A DNA stretch of 64,000 bases from Catellatospora citrea (GTDB taxonomy: Bacteria > Actinomycetota > Actinomycetes > Mycobacteriales > Micromonosporaceae), in NCBI RefSeq assembly GCF_003610235.1, contig NZ_RAPR01000001.1, forward strand, positions 6,758,001-6,822,000, written 5' to 3'. Below are positions 8,861-17,485 of this stretch, one piece after another. Within the stretch, counting starts at the first letter, position 1. Each line of letters opens with the position of its first letter. The position numbers and the translations under genes were made by a program. The notes beneath the pieces are model-generated. The model was not told the origin of the DNA, did not search any database, and saw only the letters and a list, made by a program, of their open reading frames with translations.

Positions 8861-10297
8861 ATGGAGACCCTTGACCTGAAGCTGCAGCGCATGAGGCGGA
8901 TCTTTCGTGGAGAAGAGGCCTTCGGAGCAGGCACTGCCGCCGAGCAGTCGCAACGTTTTCGGATCGCCGAGATCTACGAGGATGCGGTAGATCAAGCCCG
9001 ACGCAACTCCGAGGACGTCGAGCGGCCGCCTGTTGACCTGCTGATCAGTCTTTCGGGGTTCTCACCCGAAACAACCCTTCTGGCATATGAGTTGATCAAA
9101 CCGAAGCAATTGTTGATCATTTACTCCGAAAGCACCAAGGCTTCGCTCGACGTGATCTGGGCTAAGCTGGCCGGCCGTGTCGCCTTCTCCGACGTCAGCA
9201 CCATCCCGTGCGACCCCGCAGATCCTGTGAGCATCTATCATGCGGTGAGCAAGGCGGTCCTTCCGGCCCGACGCAGCGGTGAACCGCGCAGCACCATGAT
9301 CGACATTACAGGTGGAAAGAAGGCGATGAGCGCGGGTGCAGCGTTGGCCGCGGCTCAGCTTGATCTGCCGATGTGCTACATCGACAGCACCTACGACCGC
9401 GAGATGCGCCAGGCGCTGCCCGGCAGCGAAAAGCTGCGCGTACTGGCCAATCCGACCAAGTTGTTCGGCGACCGAGACATGGACTCGGCGATGGCGATGT
9501 TCGCCGCCGGCGACTACTCGGGAGCGAATCGGCAGTTCGCCGAACTTAGCGCGTCAGTGTCGGAACCTGCCCGCGCGCGCTTTCTACGTGACCTGTCCGC
9601 GCTTTACAAGGCCTGGTGTGACCTTGACGTCGGCGGACTGCCGGACCTGATCTCCGCGGTCCGCGGTCAGGTGAGGGATGGCAGGGCTGGTATCGACGTC
9701 GAGATGCGGTACATGCTGAACGAGCAGCTGGCCTTTGCTGAGGAGCTCGCGCAGCGCACGGGATCTGCTCTGTTGCTCAACTTCTTTCTTCTCGGCGAGC
9801 ACTACTTCGCCTTGGGTAGATACGACTTCGCAGCATTGCTGTTCTACCGGACGATCGAGAAGGCATTTCAGGAGCGGCTGACCGGCCGATACGAGCTCAA
9901 ACTCGATGAACCGGACTTTGCGCTGTTGAACGAGGCTGCTCCGCGGCTGCTGGAGGATTACATCGGCAAGACCAAAGAGGTCTACGGCGAGTCGGCCGCA
10001 TCCCTTCCGCGCAAGATTGCATTGATGGATGCCATGATCATCCTTGTGGTGTGTCGTGACCCGCTGCTCTCCAAACTCGGATGGAAATCAGCCAGGGAGG
10101 TCAGGAGCATGCGTGGGGTGGTCGAGTCCCGCAACCGGTCCATCCTCGCGCACGGCACCGAGTCCGTGACGAAGAAGGACTGCGAGAATCTCCGGAGTCG
10201 CGCAACTGCGGTAATGCGAACTTACTGGGCGCTGCACGACGAGTCGGTCAACTTCGACGAGCGCGTCTCAACGCTGCGGTTCGCCTCCGAGGTGTGA
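8861..10297 (+). CDS. CARF-HEPN protein, Cas02710/TIGR02710-like
   Basis: A 478-residue protein whose N-terminal 200 residues have the CARF fold signatures of the TIGR02710 family: LLISLSGFSPETT for the first strand-loop, and DITGGKKAMSAGAALAA (near 148) for the nucleotide-binding loop. The C-terminal half is alpha-helical and ends with ESRNRSILAHG (near 424), the R-x4-6-H motif of HEPN ribonucleases such as Csm6/Csx1. By family knowledge, CARF binds a cyclic nucleotide and activates the HEPN RNase. Here there is no CRISPR array or Cas10, so the activating signal is unknown. It is the first gene of a four-gene operon; its stop is 2 nt from the most likely helicase start. Confidence 0.82.
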   Translation: METLDLKLQRMRRIFRGEEAFGAGTAAEQSQRFRIAEIYEDAVDQARRNSEDVERPPVDLLISLSGFSPETTLLAYELIKPKQLLIIYSESTKASLDVIWAKLAGRVAFSDVSTIPCDPADPVSIYHAVSKAVLPARRSGEPRSTMIDITGGKKAMSAGAALAAAQLDLPMCYIDSTYDREMRQALPGSEKLRVLANPTKLFGDRDMDSAMAMFAAGDYSGANRQFAELSASVSEPARARFLRDLSALYKAWCDLDVGGLPDLISAVRGQVRDGRAGIDVEMRYMLNEQLAFAEELAQRTGSALLLNFFLLGEHYFALGRYDFAALLFYRTIEKAFQERLTGRYELKLDEPDFALLNEAAPRLLEDYIGKTKEVYGESAASLPRKIALMDAMIILVVCRDPLLSKLGWKSAREVRSMRGVVESRNRSILAHGTESVTKKDCENLRSRATAVMRTYWALHDESVNFDERVSTLRFASEV

Positions 10298-10299
10298 TA

Positions 10300-13200
10300 G
10301 TGGCAGCATCAGACCTCTTCCCGCAGCGCCCGAGTGACAGAGGCTTTCTGCCGCTGGAGGTGGCAGACGTCGCACTAGCGCTGTATCCCCAAGACCCTCG
10401 CCTGCCAGACGATGCCGGCCTGCAAGATGTCGCCGATGACTTGCTCCAGGGCTTCTGGCTGGCACGCTACCGTCAGGCTCGCGAGGGCGTCTACCGGCTG
10501 GGTGGCACACGCTTCGAGGTACGGGTGCACCGGCGTGAGGGGCGCCGCAGCCGCCGGTGGATGGCGGTGATCGCCCACGTCGAGCGAGCCGTGTCGGTAC
10601 CGCGACGTGCGGACTACGTCGTGCCGCGTGCGCTGACCTTCCACGAAATTCGCCATGAACCACAGTTCGATGTAGAACAGGTACTGCAGGCTGCGAAAGT
10701 CCACCATCAAGGCGTGGTCGGCGACAGCCGATTCGGGTTGTACGGCCCGCCCGCGCTGCGTGAGCACGGCCGGCTGCGCCGCGAGGTCGGGCGTCAGTTC
10801 GGGCAACTGCGAGCACTGTTCGAACTCATCGATCAGCGGCCGGGCGAGGCAGAGAAGACCGTCACCGGCATCGTCGCCGCCATTGACGACGCGCCGGCCA
10901 GCGGTTCGCTGATCACCATACGGGTAGACGACGGCTCGCCGCTGACCGACTTCGATCGCCGCAGCGTCCGCGTGCGCGACGACTCGGGAATGTCGTTCAA
11001 CTCCAGCGTGGCGGCTGCACGCGGACGCAGGCTCGATGTGCGCCAGCCGCGGCGGATCACGCCGCGGATCGGCGCGCCGGTCTTCGTCGACCTGGTCAAG
11101 CCGTTCAGTCAAAAGCAGAACGCACTGGCGCTGAGGAACTTCCTCGACGGAGACGTCGAAGGTTCATGGGAGAACCTCGCCCGGCTCATGAGCCGCCCAG
11201 CCGGCCTCACGGTTCCCAAACCCTTTCAGCCACCTGAGCACTTCTTCTGCGACGACGATCCGCAGTCATGCGAACTCAACGAACAGCAGCGCAAAGCCGT
11301 CACCGGAGCGGTATCAACACCTCATACGTTCTTCATCCAAGGACCACCTGGAACAGGTAAGACGGAAGTCATCTGCGAGGTCGCACGGCAGCTGACAAGC
11401 CGAGGCGAACGCGTGTTGTTGCTGGCACCCAGCCACGTGGCTGTCGACGAAGTACTGAGCCGTATCGGCCGCAAACCCGGCATCCGGGCGCTGCGCATTA
11501 CCTGGAGCGACGACCGCGTCCAGGAGAACCTACACGGCTACCTCGAGTCGAACGTCGGAGGCGACCTCGCAGAACAAGTACTGCGGCCAGAAGGAGGCGG
11601 CCAGAATGTGCGCTGGGCCCGCGAACTGGAAGAGGTCGACGCCCGCATCAGCGCAGTCGACCGCAGCCGTCACCTGCGCGCTCAGACTATGCACCAGACG
11701 AACCAGGTCGCAGCGGCCAGAGTCGCCCTCGCTACAGCCAACACCAACTGGGAGCAGCAACGCGACACCTTCGCACGCCTCGACGACGAGCTGACCGCAG
11801 AGGTCGATGCGGCCCAGACCAGACGTGCGCAGACAGCCGCCGCATGGGAGCACAGCAAGGCCCAGCTCGACAACAGCAACGCCAGCCGCCGCAGCATGAT
11901 GGCGCTCGCACGTGCAGTACGGGCGTGGTCGACGATCGATGCTCAGGCCCAGGCCGCAAACTCCGATGCGATCGCCGCCGAGGACGAAGCCACACGAATG
12001 GCGGCGGACGCCAAGGTCAGACACGAAACAGCTGTCGCGATTGCTGCCCGACACGAGCAGCTGCTACAGGCACGCGAAGCAGAACTAGCCGAAGCAAAAG
12101 CCCGATCGGCGCAGGCACGGGCCGAAGTCGAACGTGCGCGGGCGGCCCAGACTGACATTGGCAGGGTACTGCAGAAGGTCAGTATCGGCGCCCTACCAGC
12201 CGCCCAGCGGCGGCTGCGGGCCGCGATGGGCAGCGTTACCGAGAGTCAGGTGCTCGTCAGGCAGTTCTCCGCCATGGCAGACGACGCCGCTGCCGCACTG
12301 CGCACCGCCGAGCGCGCGCTGACGACCGGCGTGCCATCGGCAGCAACGCACGCCGCGCAGGCACGCACGGCAGCACAGGCAGCGCACGCCGAAGCCGACC
12401 TCGCGTGGGCTGCGCTGGCCCGCAGCGCAGGACAGGCCGGCGCAGACCCTGTACAGATCAATCAAGTCGACGATCGCGCGGTGCTGGCCGGGCAGTTGAT
12501 GCGAGCGATTGCCGCGGCGTTCAGCTCCGTTGCCCGCGACGTTCCCATCACCGTGCCCGTCGCAGGTATCGAGCCGCTCACGGCTCGCCTGAAAGCGGTG
12601 GTGCACTGGCACCACGCTGCCGCGACCGCGCAGCAGCAGGCGAGGCAAGCCGGCTCCGAGTACACCCAAGCCCAGGTGCGCGCCGCTGAGCAACGCGCAG
12701 CAGCCGACACCGCTCTGCGTGCGGCCGTGCGTACCCGTGACGACGCCCAGCGCCGCCTCGACCAGGTCACTCGCCGCCTGCAGGAGGCTGAGGCCGGCCT
12801 CGCCGAACTCGACGACAGCGCCGCAGACGACGATGAAACGATCAGCCGCCTGTCGCGGCGGCGCCACGTCCTGGCCCGCCTGCCGGCGCTGCACGAAAGA
12901 TGGTGCGAGCTGACCGCAAAGCGCTCAGACGACCAGATCGTCACCGACATCAGAGAATCGATGATCAGAGGCGCCAACCTGGTGTGCGCGACGACTAAAG
13001 GCATCGCTGGACGAGGCAGCGACGTCGTACGCCACGCCGACTACGACACCCTCATCGTCGACGAAGCCAGCCGCGTCACCGAAAGCGAGTTCCTCATCGG
13101 CGCCGTCCGGGCCCGGCGATGGGTGATGGTCGGCGACGAACACCAGCTCCCGCCCTACGTTCAACAGCAGGAAGAACACTTCCTACACGCTCTCACCGCT

Positions 13201-14205
13201 CTATACCGCCACCACCGCGGCACCTCGCCGACACTCGAAGGCGCTGTCGAAGAACTGTCCGGCCTGTGGCACCAGGACGAGGAACAGCACAAGTTCCGCG
13301 TACAAAGCGTCCTCGGCGTCGCCAACACATTGCTGTCCGACGGCCTATGGACACAGACCTACCGCGAGCAGTTCCAGTCCGCCTACGAACGGCTCGACAC
13401 CGAAACCGAAGCCGAAGATCCTGACCGCCGTGTGCTGAAGACAATGCTGCGCCACTTCGTCCACAGCCTGTTCCAGACGGCGGTGCTCAACTGCCCACCC
13501 CAACTACGCCAAGAACTGGTCTGGCAACGCAGAATGATCGAGCCGCTGGCGCGGATCGTCAACGAACCCGTCTACGCCGGCCGATACCACACACCACCGC
13601 AAGAGCAGCTGCAACAGCTCGGTGTGGTGCCGCTGATCGCCGGGGGAACCCTGACAAGGCCCATCATCTTCGCCGACACCAGCGCCTACCGCGACGCCGG
13701 AGACGAACCCCGACTCAACGGTTTCGTCAATCAGCGCGAGCAGCTGATTGTCGAACGGATCTGCGAGCTGTACAACGAATCGCTAGGCAAAACCGGCGCA
13801 CCGCCGGTCAGCGTCAGTGTGCTGGCGTTCTATCGTGCGCAAGCTCAAGCGCTGGAAAGAAAGCTCAAGGCCAGGGACTTCCCGCAGCTGCAGTGGGAGG
13901 TCATCGACGTAATCGACCGCATCCAGGGCCAACAGAGCGACTTGGTCATCGTCAGCTTCACCCGCGCACGTGCCTCCGGCAGAACCGGCCCGCAATACGG
14001 GCAGTGGCTGCAAGACATCCGCCGACTTAACGTTGCATTCACCCGCGCACGAAGGGGGCTTGTCCTCGTCGGGCACAACACGACGCTACGTGGCCTGGGA
14101 CAGCCGGTAGCAGGCCAGCATCCCGGCCCGGCCCGGCACTTCTACCAGAACCTGTTCCACCTGATCGACACCGACGACAACTTCCTGCGAGTCCGCAGAA
14201 TATGA
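10300..14205 (+). CDS. Superfamily 1 (Upf1/DNA2/NAM7-like, COG1112) helicase with long coiled-coil insert
   Basis: About 1,301 residues. SF1 motifs in order: Q-like ELNEQQRKAV, Walker A GPPGTGKTE (near 348), Ia LLLAPSHVAVDE, motif II VDEASR (near 919), III GDEHQLPP (near 945), V DRIQGQQSDLVIVSFTRAR and VI RRLNVAFTRAR (near 1245). Between Ia and II sits a ~450-residue Ala/Gln/Glu/Arg-rich region (about 430-890) predicted to be coiled coil. The N-terminal 330 residues are unrecognised; I see no kinase motifs. GTG at 10300 has GAGGTG at good spacing; GTG at 10294, overlapping the CARF stop, is the alternative. With the downstream PLD gene it resembles the Mokosh helicase-nuclease pair. Confidence 0.85.
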   Translation: MAASDLFPQRPSDRGFLPLEVADVALALYPQDPRLPDDAGLQDVADDLLQGFWLARYRQAREGVYRLGGTRFEVRVHRREGRRSRRWMAVIAHVERAVSVPRRADYVVPRALTFHEIRHEPQFDVEQVLQAAKVHHQGVVGDSRFGLYGPPALREHGRLRREVGRQFGQLRALFELIDQRPGEAEKTVTGIVAAIDDAPASGSLITIRVDDGSPLTDFDRRSVRVRDDSGMSFNSSVAAARGRRLDVRQPRRITPRIGAPVFVDLVKPFSQKQNALALRNFLDGDVEGSWENLARLMSRPAGLTVPKPFQPPEHFFCDDDPQSCELNEQQRKAVTGAVSTPHTFFIQGPPGTGKTEVICEVARQLTSRGERVLLLAPSHVAVDEVLSRIGRKPGIRALRITWSDDRVQENLHGYLESNVGGDLAEQVLRPEGGGQNVRWARELEEVDARISAVDRSRHLRAQTMHQTNQVAAARVALATANTNWEQQRDTFARLDDELTAEVDAAQTRRAQTAAAWEHSKAQLDNSNASRRSMMALARAVRAWSTIDAQAQAANSDAIAAEDEATRMAADAKVRHETAVAIAARHEQLLQAREAELAEAKARSAQARAEVERARAAQTDIGRVLQKVSIGALPAAQRRLRAAMGSVTESQVLVRQFSAMADDAAAALRTAERALTTGVPSAATHAAQARTAAQAAHAEADLAWAALARSAGQAGADPVQINQVDDRAVLAGQLMRAIAAAFSSVARDVPITVPVAGIEPLTARLKAVVHWHHAAATAQQQARQAGSEYTQAQVRAAEQRAAADTALRAAVRTRDDAQRRLDQVTRRLQEAEAGLAELDDSAADDDETISRLSRRRHVLARLPALHERWCELTAKRSDDQIVTDIRESMIRGANLVCATTKGIAGRGSDVVRHADYDTLIVDEASRVTESEFLIGAVRARRWVMVGDEHQLPPYVQQQEEHFLHALTALYRHHRGTSPTLEGAVEELSGLWHQDEEQHKFRVQSVLGVANTLLSDGLWTQTYREQFQSAYERLDTETEAEDPDRRVLKTMLRHFVHSLFQTAVLNCPPQLRQELVWQRRMIEPLARIVNEPVYAGRYHTPPQEQLQQLGVVPLIAGGTLTRPIIFADTSAYRDAGDEPRLNGFVNQREQLIVERICELYNESLGKTGAPPVSVSVLAFYRAQAQALERKLKARDFPQLQWEVIDVIDRIQGQQSDLVIVSFTRARASGRTGPQYGQWLQDIRRLNVAFTRARRGLVLVGHNTTLRGLGQPVAGQHPGPARHFYQNLFHLIDTDDNFLRVRRI

Positions 14206-15383
14206 CCGCCGTGTTCACCTTCCGCCAGCCAATACCCGGCACACCACGAAATGCCGAAGTCGTCGTCCACCAGGCATTCATCTCCATGCTGCTGTGGCCG
14301 TCGGTTCCGGTGACCCGCAGGGTGGACGAGGATCTCACCATCCTCGACCGCCTGATCGTGGACGCCGCCATCACCCTCGACCCGGTCTACCCTGTCGACA
14401 TCGAGGAGATCACCAGCATCCCCCAGGACGCGATCGTGCGCGCCATGGGCAGACTCGCAGACCTCGGACTGCTGGAAGCATCCGGCCAGGGTGACTACAC
14501 AGCCACCGACAAGGCCCGCCAATCGCTTGACCAGACATCCGTGCCACGCCTGCGCCCCGCCCACATCCCGATGCTCTACCTCGCCGACACCGACGAGCTC
14601 ATCGCCCTTCCGGCAGCCCACCAGCAGGTCCAGCAACTGCAACGTGCGCAACCAGTGGGGATGATGGACGTCGACACCGACGTCCGAGGCATCCCCATGA
14701 CCGAACTGTTCAACGAAAGGCTCGCGCTGCGGGCCATCCACGGTCTGCCCGACGACATCGTCGGCATAGCCGACTCCGAAGACCATGTAGCAGTAACAGC
14801 GCCTCAGTACCGGTGCTCCGGACATGTGCGGAACCGCCCCGACGGCGTAGCCCAGGCCCACCTGCAGATCATCTCCGGCGGATCCAAGCCAGTCACCTTC
14901 GTCCTTCCCCACGCCGAAAGCCTCGCCGACGCCTGGTCACAGCTCGAGCAACAAGCAGAACACGCCTGCCGCAGCTGGGGCCCGACCACCGCCCACAGAG
15001 ACGGCAGAACCTGGACCTACAAACTAGACCACGCAGCAGCGGAGGAAGCACTCAAGCACGACATTCGCATCAGCCAGGACAGCGGACTACTGATCAGCGA
15101 CGACCAGAACGTCGTCTATGCCCGCGTGCGTTTCACTCCCGATGGCCCCCTCGCAGCCCGCCTTTTCGCACTACAGCACGCCGCAGCCGAGATACACACC
15201 AAACCCGCGGCCGACGCCACCGCCCACGCCCTGGCCCAGGCGATCACCACAAGCACGGCCAAGTTCAGCCTTGGCGACGGCGGCGAGCTAACCCCTGCCG
15301 ACGTGCGGACCGCGCTCTGGCGTTCGCGCCATTACCAGCATGTCTACGCCCTACGGCGCGACGAGGACTTCCGAGATGACTGA
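14202..15383 (+). CDS. Unrecognised protein of the CARF/helicase/PLD operon, possible winged helix
   Basis: A 393-residue protein with no family I recognise. Residues about 45-95 (DRLIVDAAITLDPVYPVDIEEITSI..AIVRAMGRLADLGLLEASG..YTATDKAR) read like a winged helix-turn-helix with recognition helix and wing. The remainder is mixed alpha/beta without visible catalytic motifs. It starts with ATGA overlapping the helicase stop, and its stop overlaps the PLD start by 8 bp (ATGACTGA), so it is translationally coupled on both sides. Its placement between helicase and nuclease suggests an adaptor or DNA-binding role, which is inference only. Confidence 0.75.
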   Translation: MTAVFTFRQPIPGTPRNAEVVVHQAFISMLLWPSVPVTRRVDEDLTILDRLIVDAAITLDPVYPVDIEEITSIPQDAIVRAMGRLADLGLLEASGQGDYTATDKARQSLDQTSVPRLRPAHIPMLYLADTDELIALPAAHQQVQQLQRAQPVGMMDVDTDVRGIPMTELFNERLALRAIHGLPDDIVGIADSEDHVAVTAPQYRCSGHVRNRPDGVAQAHLQIISGGSKPVTFVLPHAESLADAWSQLEQQAEHACRSWGPTTAHRDGRTWTYKLDHAAAEEALKHDIRISQDSGLLISDDQNVVYARVRFTPDGPLAARLFALQHAAAEIHTKPAADATAHALAQAITTSTAKFSLGDGGELTPADVRTALWRSRHYQHVYALRRDEDFRDD

Positions 15384-16920
15384 CCATCTGGCTCACGGCC
15401 GCAACCTGGAGCGGATCGACCTCGGCACCCGCATCGTCAAAGGCGGCTTCTTCCTACGGAAAGAACCAGCACCAGCCAGGACCGCTTTCGTGTCACCCGC
15501 CCCGGACACCAACGCCGGAATACGGCACTGCCTCACCTACACCGCCGGCCGGTCCACTATCCGTGACGAACTTCTCGACATGATCGAACGCGCCCAGCGA
15601 AAGGTATTCGTCGCCGCACTCTTCCTCGGCGACGAGCAGGTCAGGATGGCTCTTGAGCGCGCTGCCCAACGCCTGGAAGGAGGTATCTACGTCGTAGCAG
15701 CCCTCGACGACCGCGGGCTGGACAGGTCGATCAATGAAGCCACCGACACCATGGACATCGACAAACAGACCGAATATCAAAACTTCACCAGCCTGACCAA
15801 TGGTGGGATCTACGTGCGCGGCTACCCGGGTCTGCACGCCAAGTTCGTTGTGGTCGACGACAGCATTGCACTAGTGTCGAGCGCGAACCTCGTGACCAGG
15901 GCTTTTGACGTGACCTCCGAGAACGGCGTCGTGATCACCGGCGGCGTGGAAGTCAAGGCGTTGGCCTGGATGTTCCGGCGCCTATGGCGGCAAAGCCGGT
16001 GGGACATGCCGCCTGACCCCCACCACGCGGTCCGTGATCGCGCCGCAGAGGACATCGAGCTGCCTGTCGCGCTCGACACCGGTCGCGTCATATGGACGTG
16101 GGAAGGTCAGCACCGAATCCTCGACGCCGTGAGGCAGACCATCGACGGCGCGACTCGCGAGCTCGTCCTAGCCACATTCGGTATCGGGAACATGACCTAC
16201 GGGACAACACGCCAACCCGCACGGCCTGAGCTGCTATTCGAGCCCCTGCGAGCGGCCGTCGAACGCGGCGTGCGGGCGCGGCTCCTGCTCCGCGGGCGTA
16301 ACAACGTCCCTTCGTCACGAGCCGAGGCGCTCGCGTTCCACAACGCGGGCGTGGAGATCTTCGCAGACCGACTCCACCACGCCAAGGGCTGCATCGCGGA
16401 CGGGAATGCCGGAGCCGTCTTCTCCGCAAACCTCATGACTTCGATGGGGCTCACAGGCGGAGTCGAAGTCGGCGCCAAGCTCGACGGAACACCAGTGCTC
16501 AAGCAAGCGCTGGACTACTTCAACCACTGCATCAACGAATCCGACCTCCAGTTCGTTATAGATCCGACCTTACAAGCCTTGTCGGCAAGGTTGCTCGCCG
16601 AATCGATGCAGCCATGGCCGAAGGCCATCACTGCCTCCTTGACCTGTGACGACACGACCTGGAGTCAGCTGTCCACCCACGCCGGGCCAGCTCTGTTCGA
16701 GGTCGACAACACAGAAACCGTCAGGATATTTAGCGGAGCACGTTGCTGGACATTGGAAGGCAGCGACTCGAAATGGCACCTGCGGCCGACCGGGTTTCCG
16801 AAGGGAGCCCGCGACAGCAGCCGCCTGCTCGACAGCTGGCTTTCATCGAGACAGACGTCGGGAGCGACACCTAGGACCAAGAGAGGCCTGTTGGCTGCAG
16901 TCGTCGACCGAACGCAGTGA
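15376..16920 (+). CDS. Phospholipase D-family nuclease with two HKD motifs
   Basis: A 514-residue protein with two PLD active-site motifs: HAKFVVVDD (near 154, followed by SSANLVTRAF) and HAKGCIADGNAG (near 335, followed by FSANLMTS). Both fit HxK(x)4D(x)6G/S, so a single chain can form the active site of a PLD nuclease. The ATG at 15376 overlaps the preceding stop. A 100-residue C-terminal extension past the second motif is unrecognised. The two-HKD PLD next to a COG1112 helicase recalls MkoB/MkoA of Mokosh. It is probably the DNA- or RNA-degrading effector or partner of the operon. Confidence 0.85.
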   Translation: MTDHLAHGRNLERIDLGTRIVKGGFFLRKEPAPARTAFVSPAPDTNAGIRHCLTYTAGRSTIRDELLDMIERAQRKVFVAALFLGDEQVRMALERAAQRLEGGIYVVAALDDRGLDRSINEATDTMDIDKQTEYQNFTSLTNGGIYVRGYPGLHAKFVVVDDSIALVSSANLVTRAFDVTSENGVVITGGVEVKALAWMFRRLWRQSRWDMPPDPHHAVRDRAAEDIELPVALDTGRVIWTWEGQHRILDAVRQTIDGATRELVLATFGIGNMTYGTTRQPARPELLFEPLRAAVERGVRARLLLRGRNNVPSSRAEALAFHNAGVEIFADRLHHAKGCIADGNAGAVFSANLMTSMGLTGGVEVGAKLDGTPVLKQALDYFNHCINESDLQFVIDPTLQALSARLLAESMQPWPKAITASLTCDDTTWSQLSTHAGPALFEVDNTETVRIFSGARCWTLEGSDSKWHLRPTGFPKGARDSSRLLDSWLSSRQTSGATPRTKRGLLAAVVDRTQ

Positions 16921-17270
16921 CAGCTCGGTGCCGTGGGACTGCCTCGATGTACGTTCGCAGCATCCTCGGAAACGCCGGTAGTTGATCAAGCGGCCGAACT
17001 CCGGCACAGGCTGGCCTGCGTGCGAGCTCCAGCACGCCCGAGTGAACTCTCCGGCACGCGCGGGTGAATCTGCCGTCCCCGCCGCGACCGCCCGGTGCCG
17101 GGCGGCTAGAGTTAGCTAGAACACGATCGCCGCAAAGAGCCTCGGCGGGTCGCTGAACTCCCAGTTGGGAACGTGGCCGTGGCTGAGTTGACCATAATCT
17201 GGCTAGAGCAGTAAGCTCGCCCACATGAACACCGGTACACGTCACCGGTGGCGTTGGTCTGTGTCAGAAT

Positions 17271-17286
17271 CCCCCCTCGGACACCA
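17271..17286 (+). repeat. tRNA-Leu 3'-end fragment, copy 1 (att-like direct repeat)
   Basis: CCCCCCTCGGACACCA matches the end of actinobacterial tRNA-Leu: 3' T-stem, acceptor strand and encoded CCA. The bases before it (TCAGAAT) only loosely keep the T-loop, and no tRNA body precedes it. The same 16 bases occur in the same orientation at 33964-33979. Short tRNA 3'-end duplications are the hallmark of attL/attR sites left by tyrosine-integrase elements. Confidence 0.75.
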
Positions 17287-17290
17287 CTTA

Positions 17291-17310
17291 ACATCACCAG
17301 TGATGTTTTT
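17291..17310 (+). terminator. Rho-independent-type terminator after the tRNA fragment
   Basis: A perfect 7-bp stem (ACATCAC/GTGATGT) with a 2-nt loop is followed by five T. Its position 4 nt after the tRNA 3' end is where a tRNA-Leu terminator would sit. Confidence 0.55.
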
Positions 17311-17315
17311 CGCGT

Positions 17316-17345
17316 ACGCGTGTCCAAGTGCACTTGGACACGCGT
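17316..17345. repeat. 30-nt perfect palindrome
   Basis: The halves 17316-17330 (ACGCGTGTCCAAGTG) and 17331-17345 are exact reverse complements, followed by TTTTG. It could be a second terminator arm, a recombinase or excisionase site, or an operator for the dprA-like gene downstream. Confidence 0.6.
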
Positions 17346-17485
17346 TTTGTGTATGTGGCTGCACCTCAGTCGTTCTTCTGTTCGAAAAATGTCGTACACC
17401 TGCGTAAACATTTGAATCATAAGGACGTCCAACTGTCGCGCGAGCGCTCGTACCGTTCTGGTGAGCCGTGTCTTAGGCTGGCGTC

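Larger units (their letters stand above)
16921..17485. other. Intergenic region holding a tRNA-Leu 3'-end fragment and two hairpins
   Basis: No credible gene is present. The stretch contains the att-like tRNA fragment at 17271, a small terminator hairpin and a 30-nt perfect palindrome, described separately. It separates the CARF/helicase/PLD operon from the DprA-containing island. Confidence 0.6.

Noticed and set aside
10081..10299. Upstream extension of the helicase open frame into the CARF gene
   Set aside because: It overlaps the HEPN-coding region in another frame; GTG starts at 10294/10300 with a GAGG site fit better.
8861..16920. Possible CRISPR array or cas genes near the CARF protein
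   Set aside because: No regularly spaced repeats and no Cas1, Cas2, Cas10 or RAMP-type protein could be found anywhere in the window.
17221..17290. Complete tRNA-Leu gene
   Set aside because: Only the acceptor 3' strand, CCA and part of the T-arm are present; D-arm, anticodon arm and variable arm are missing.
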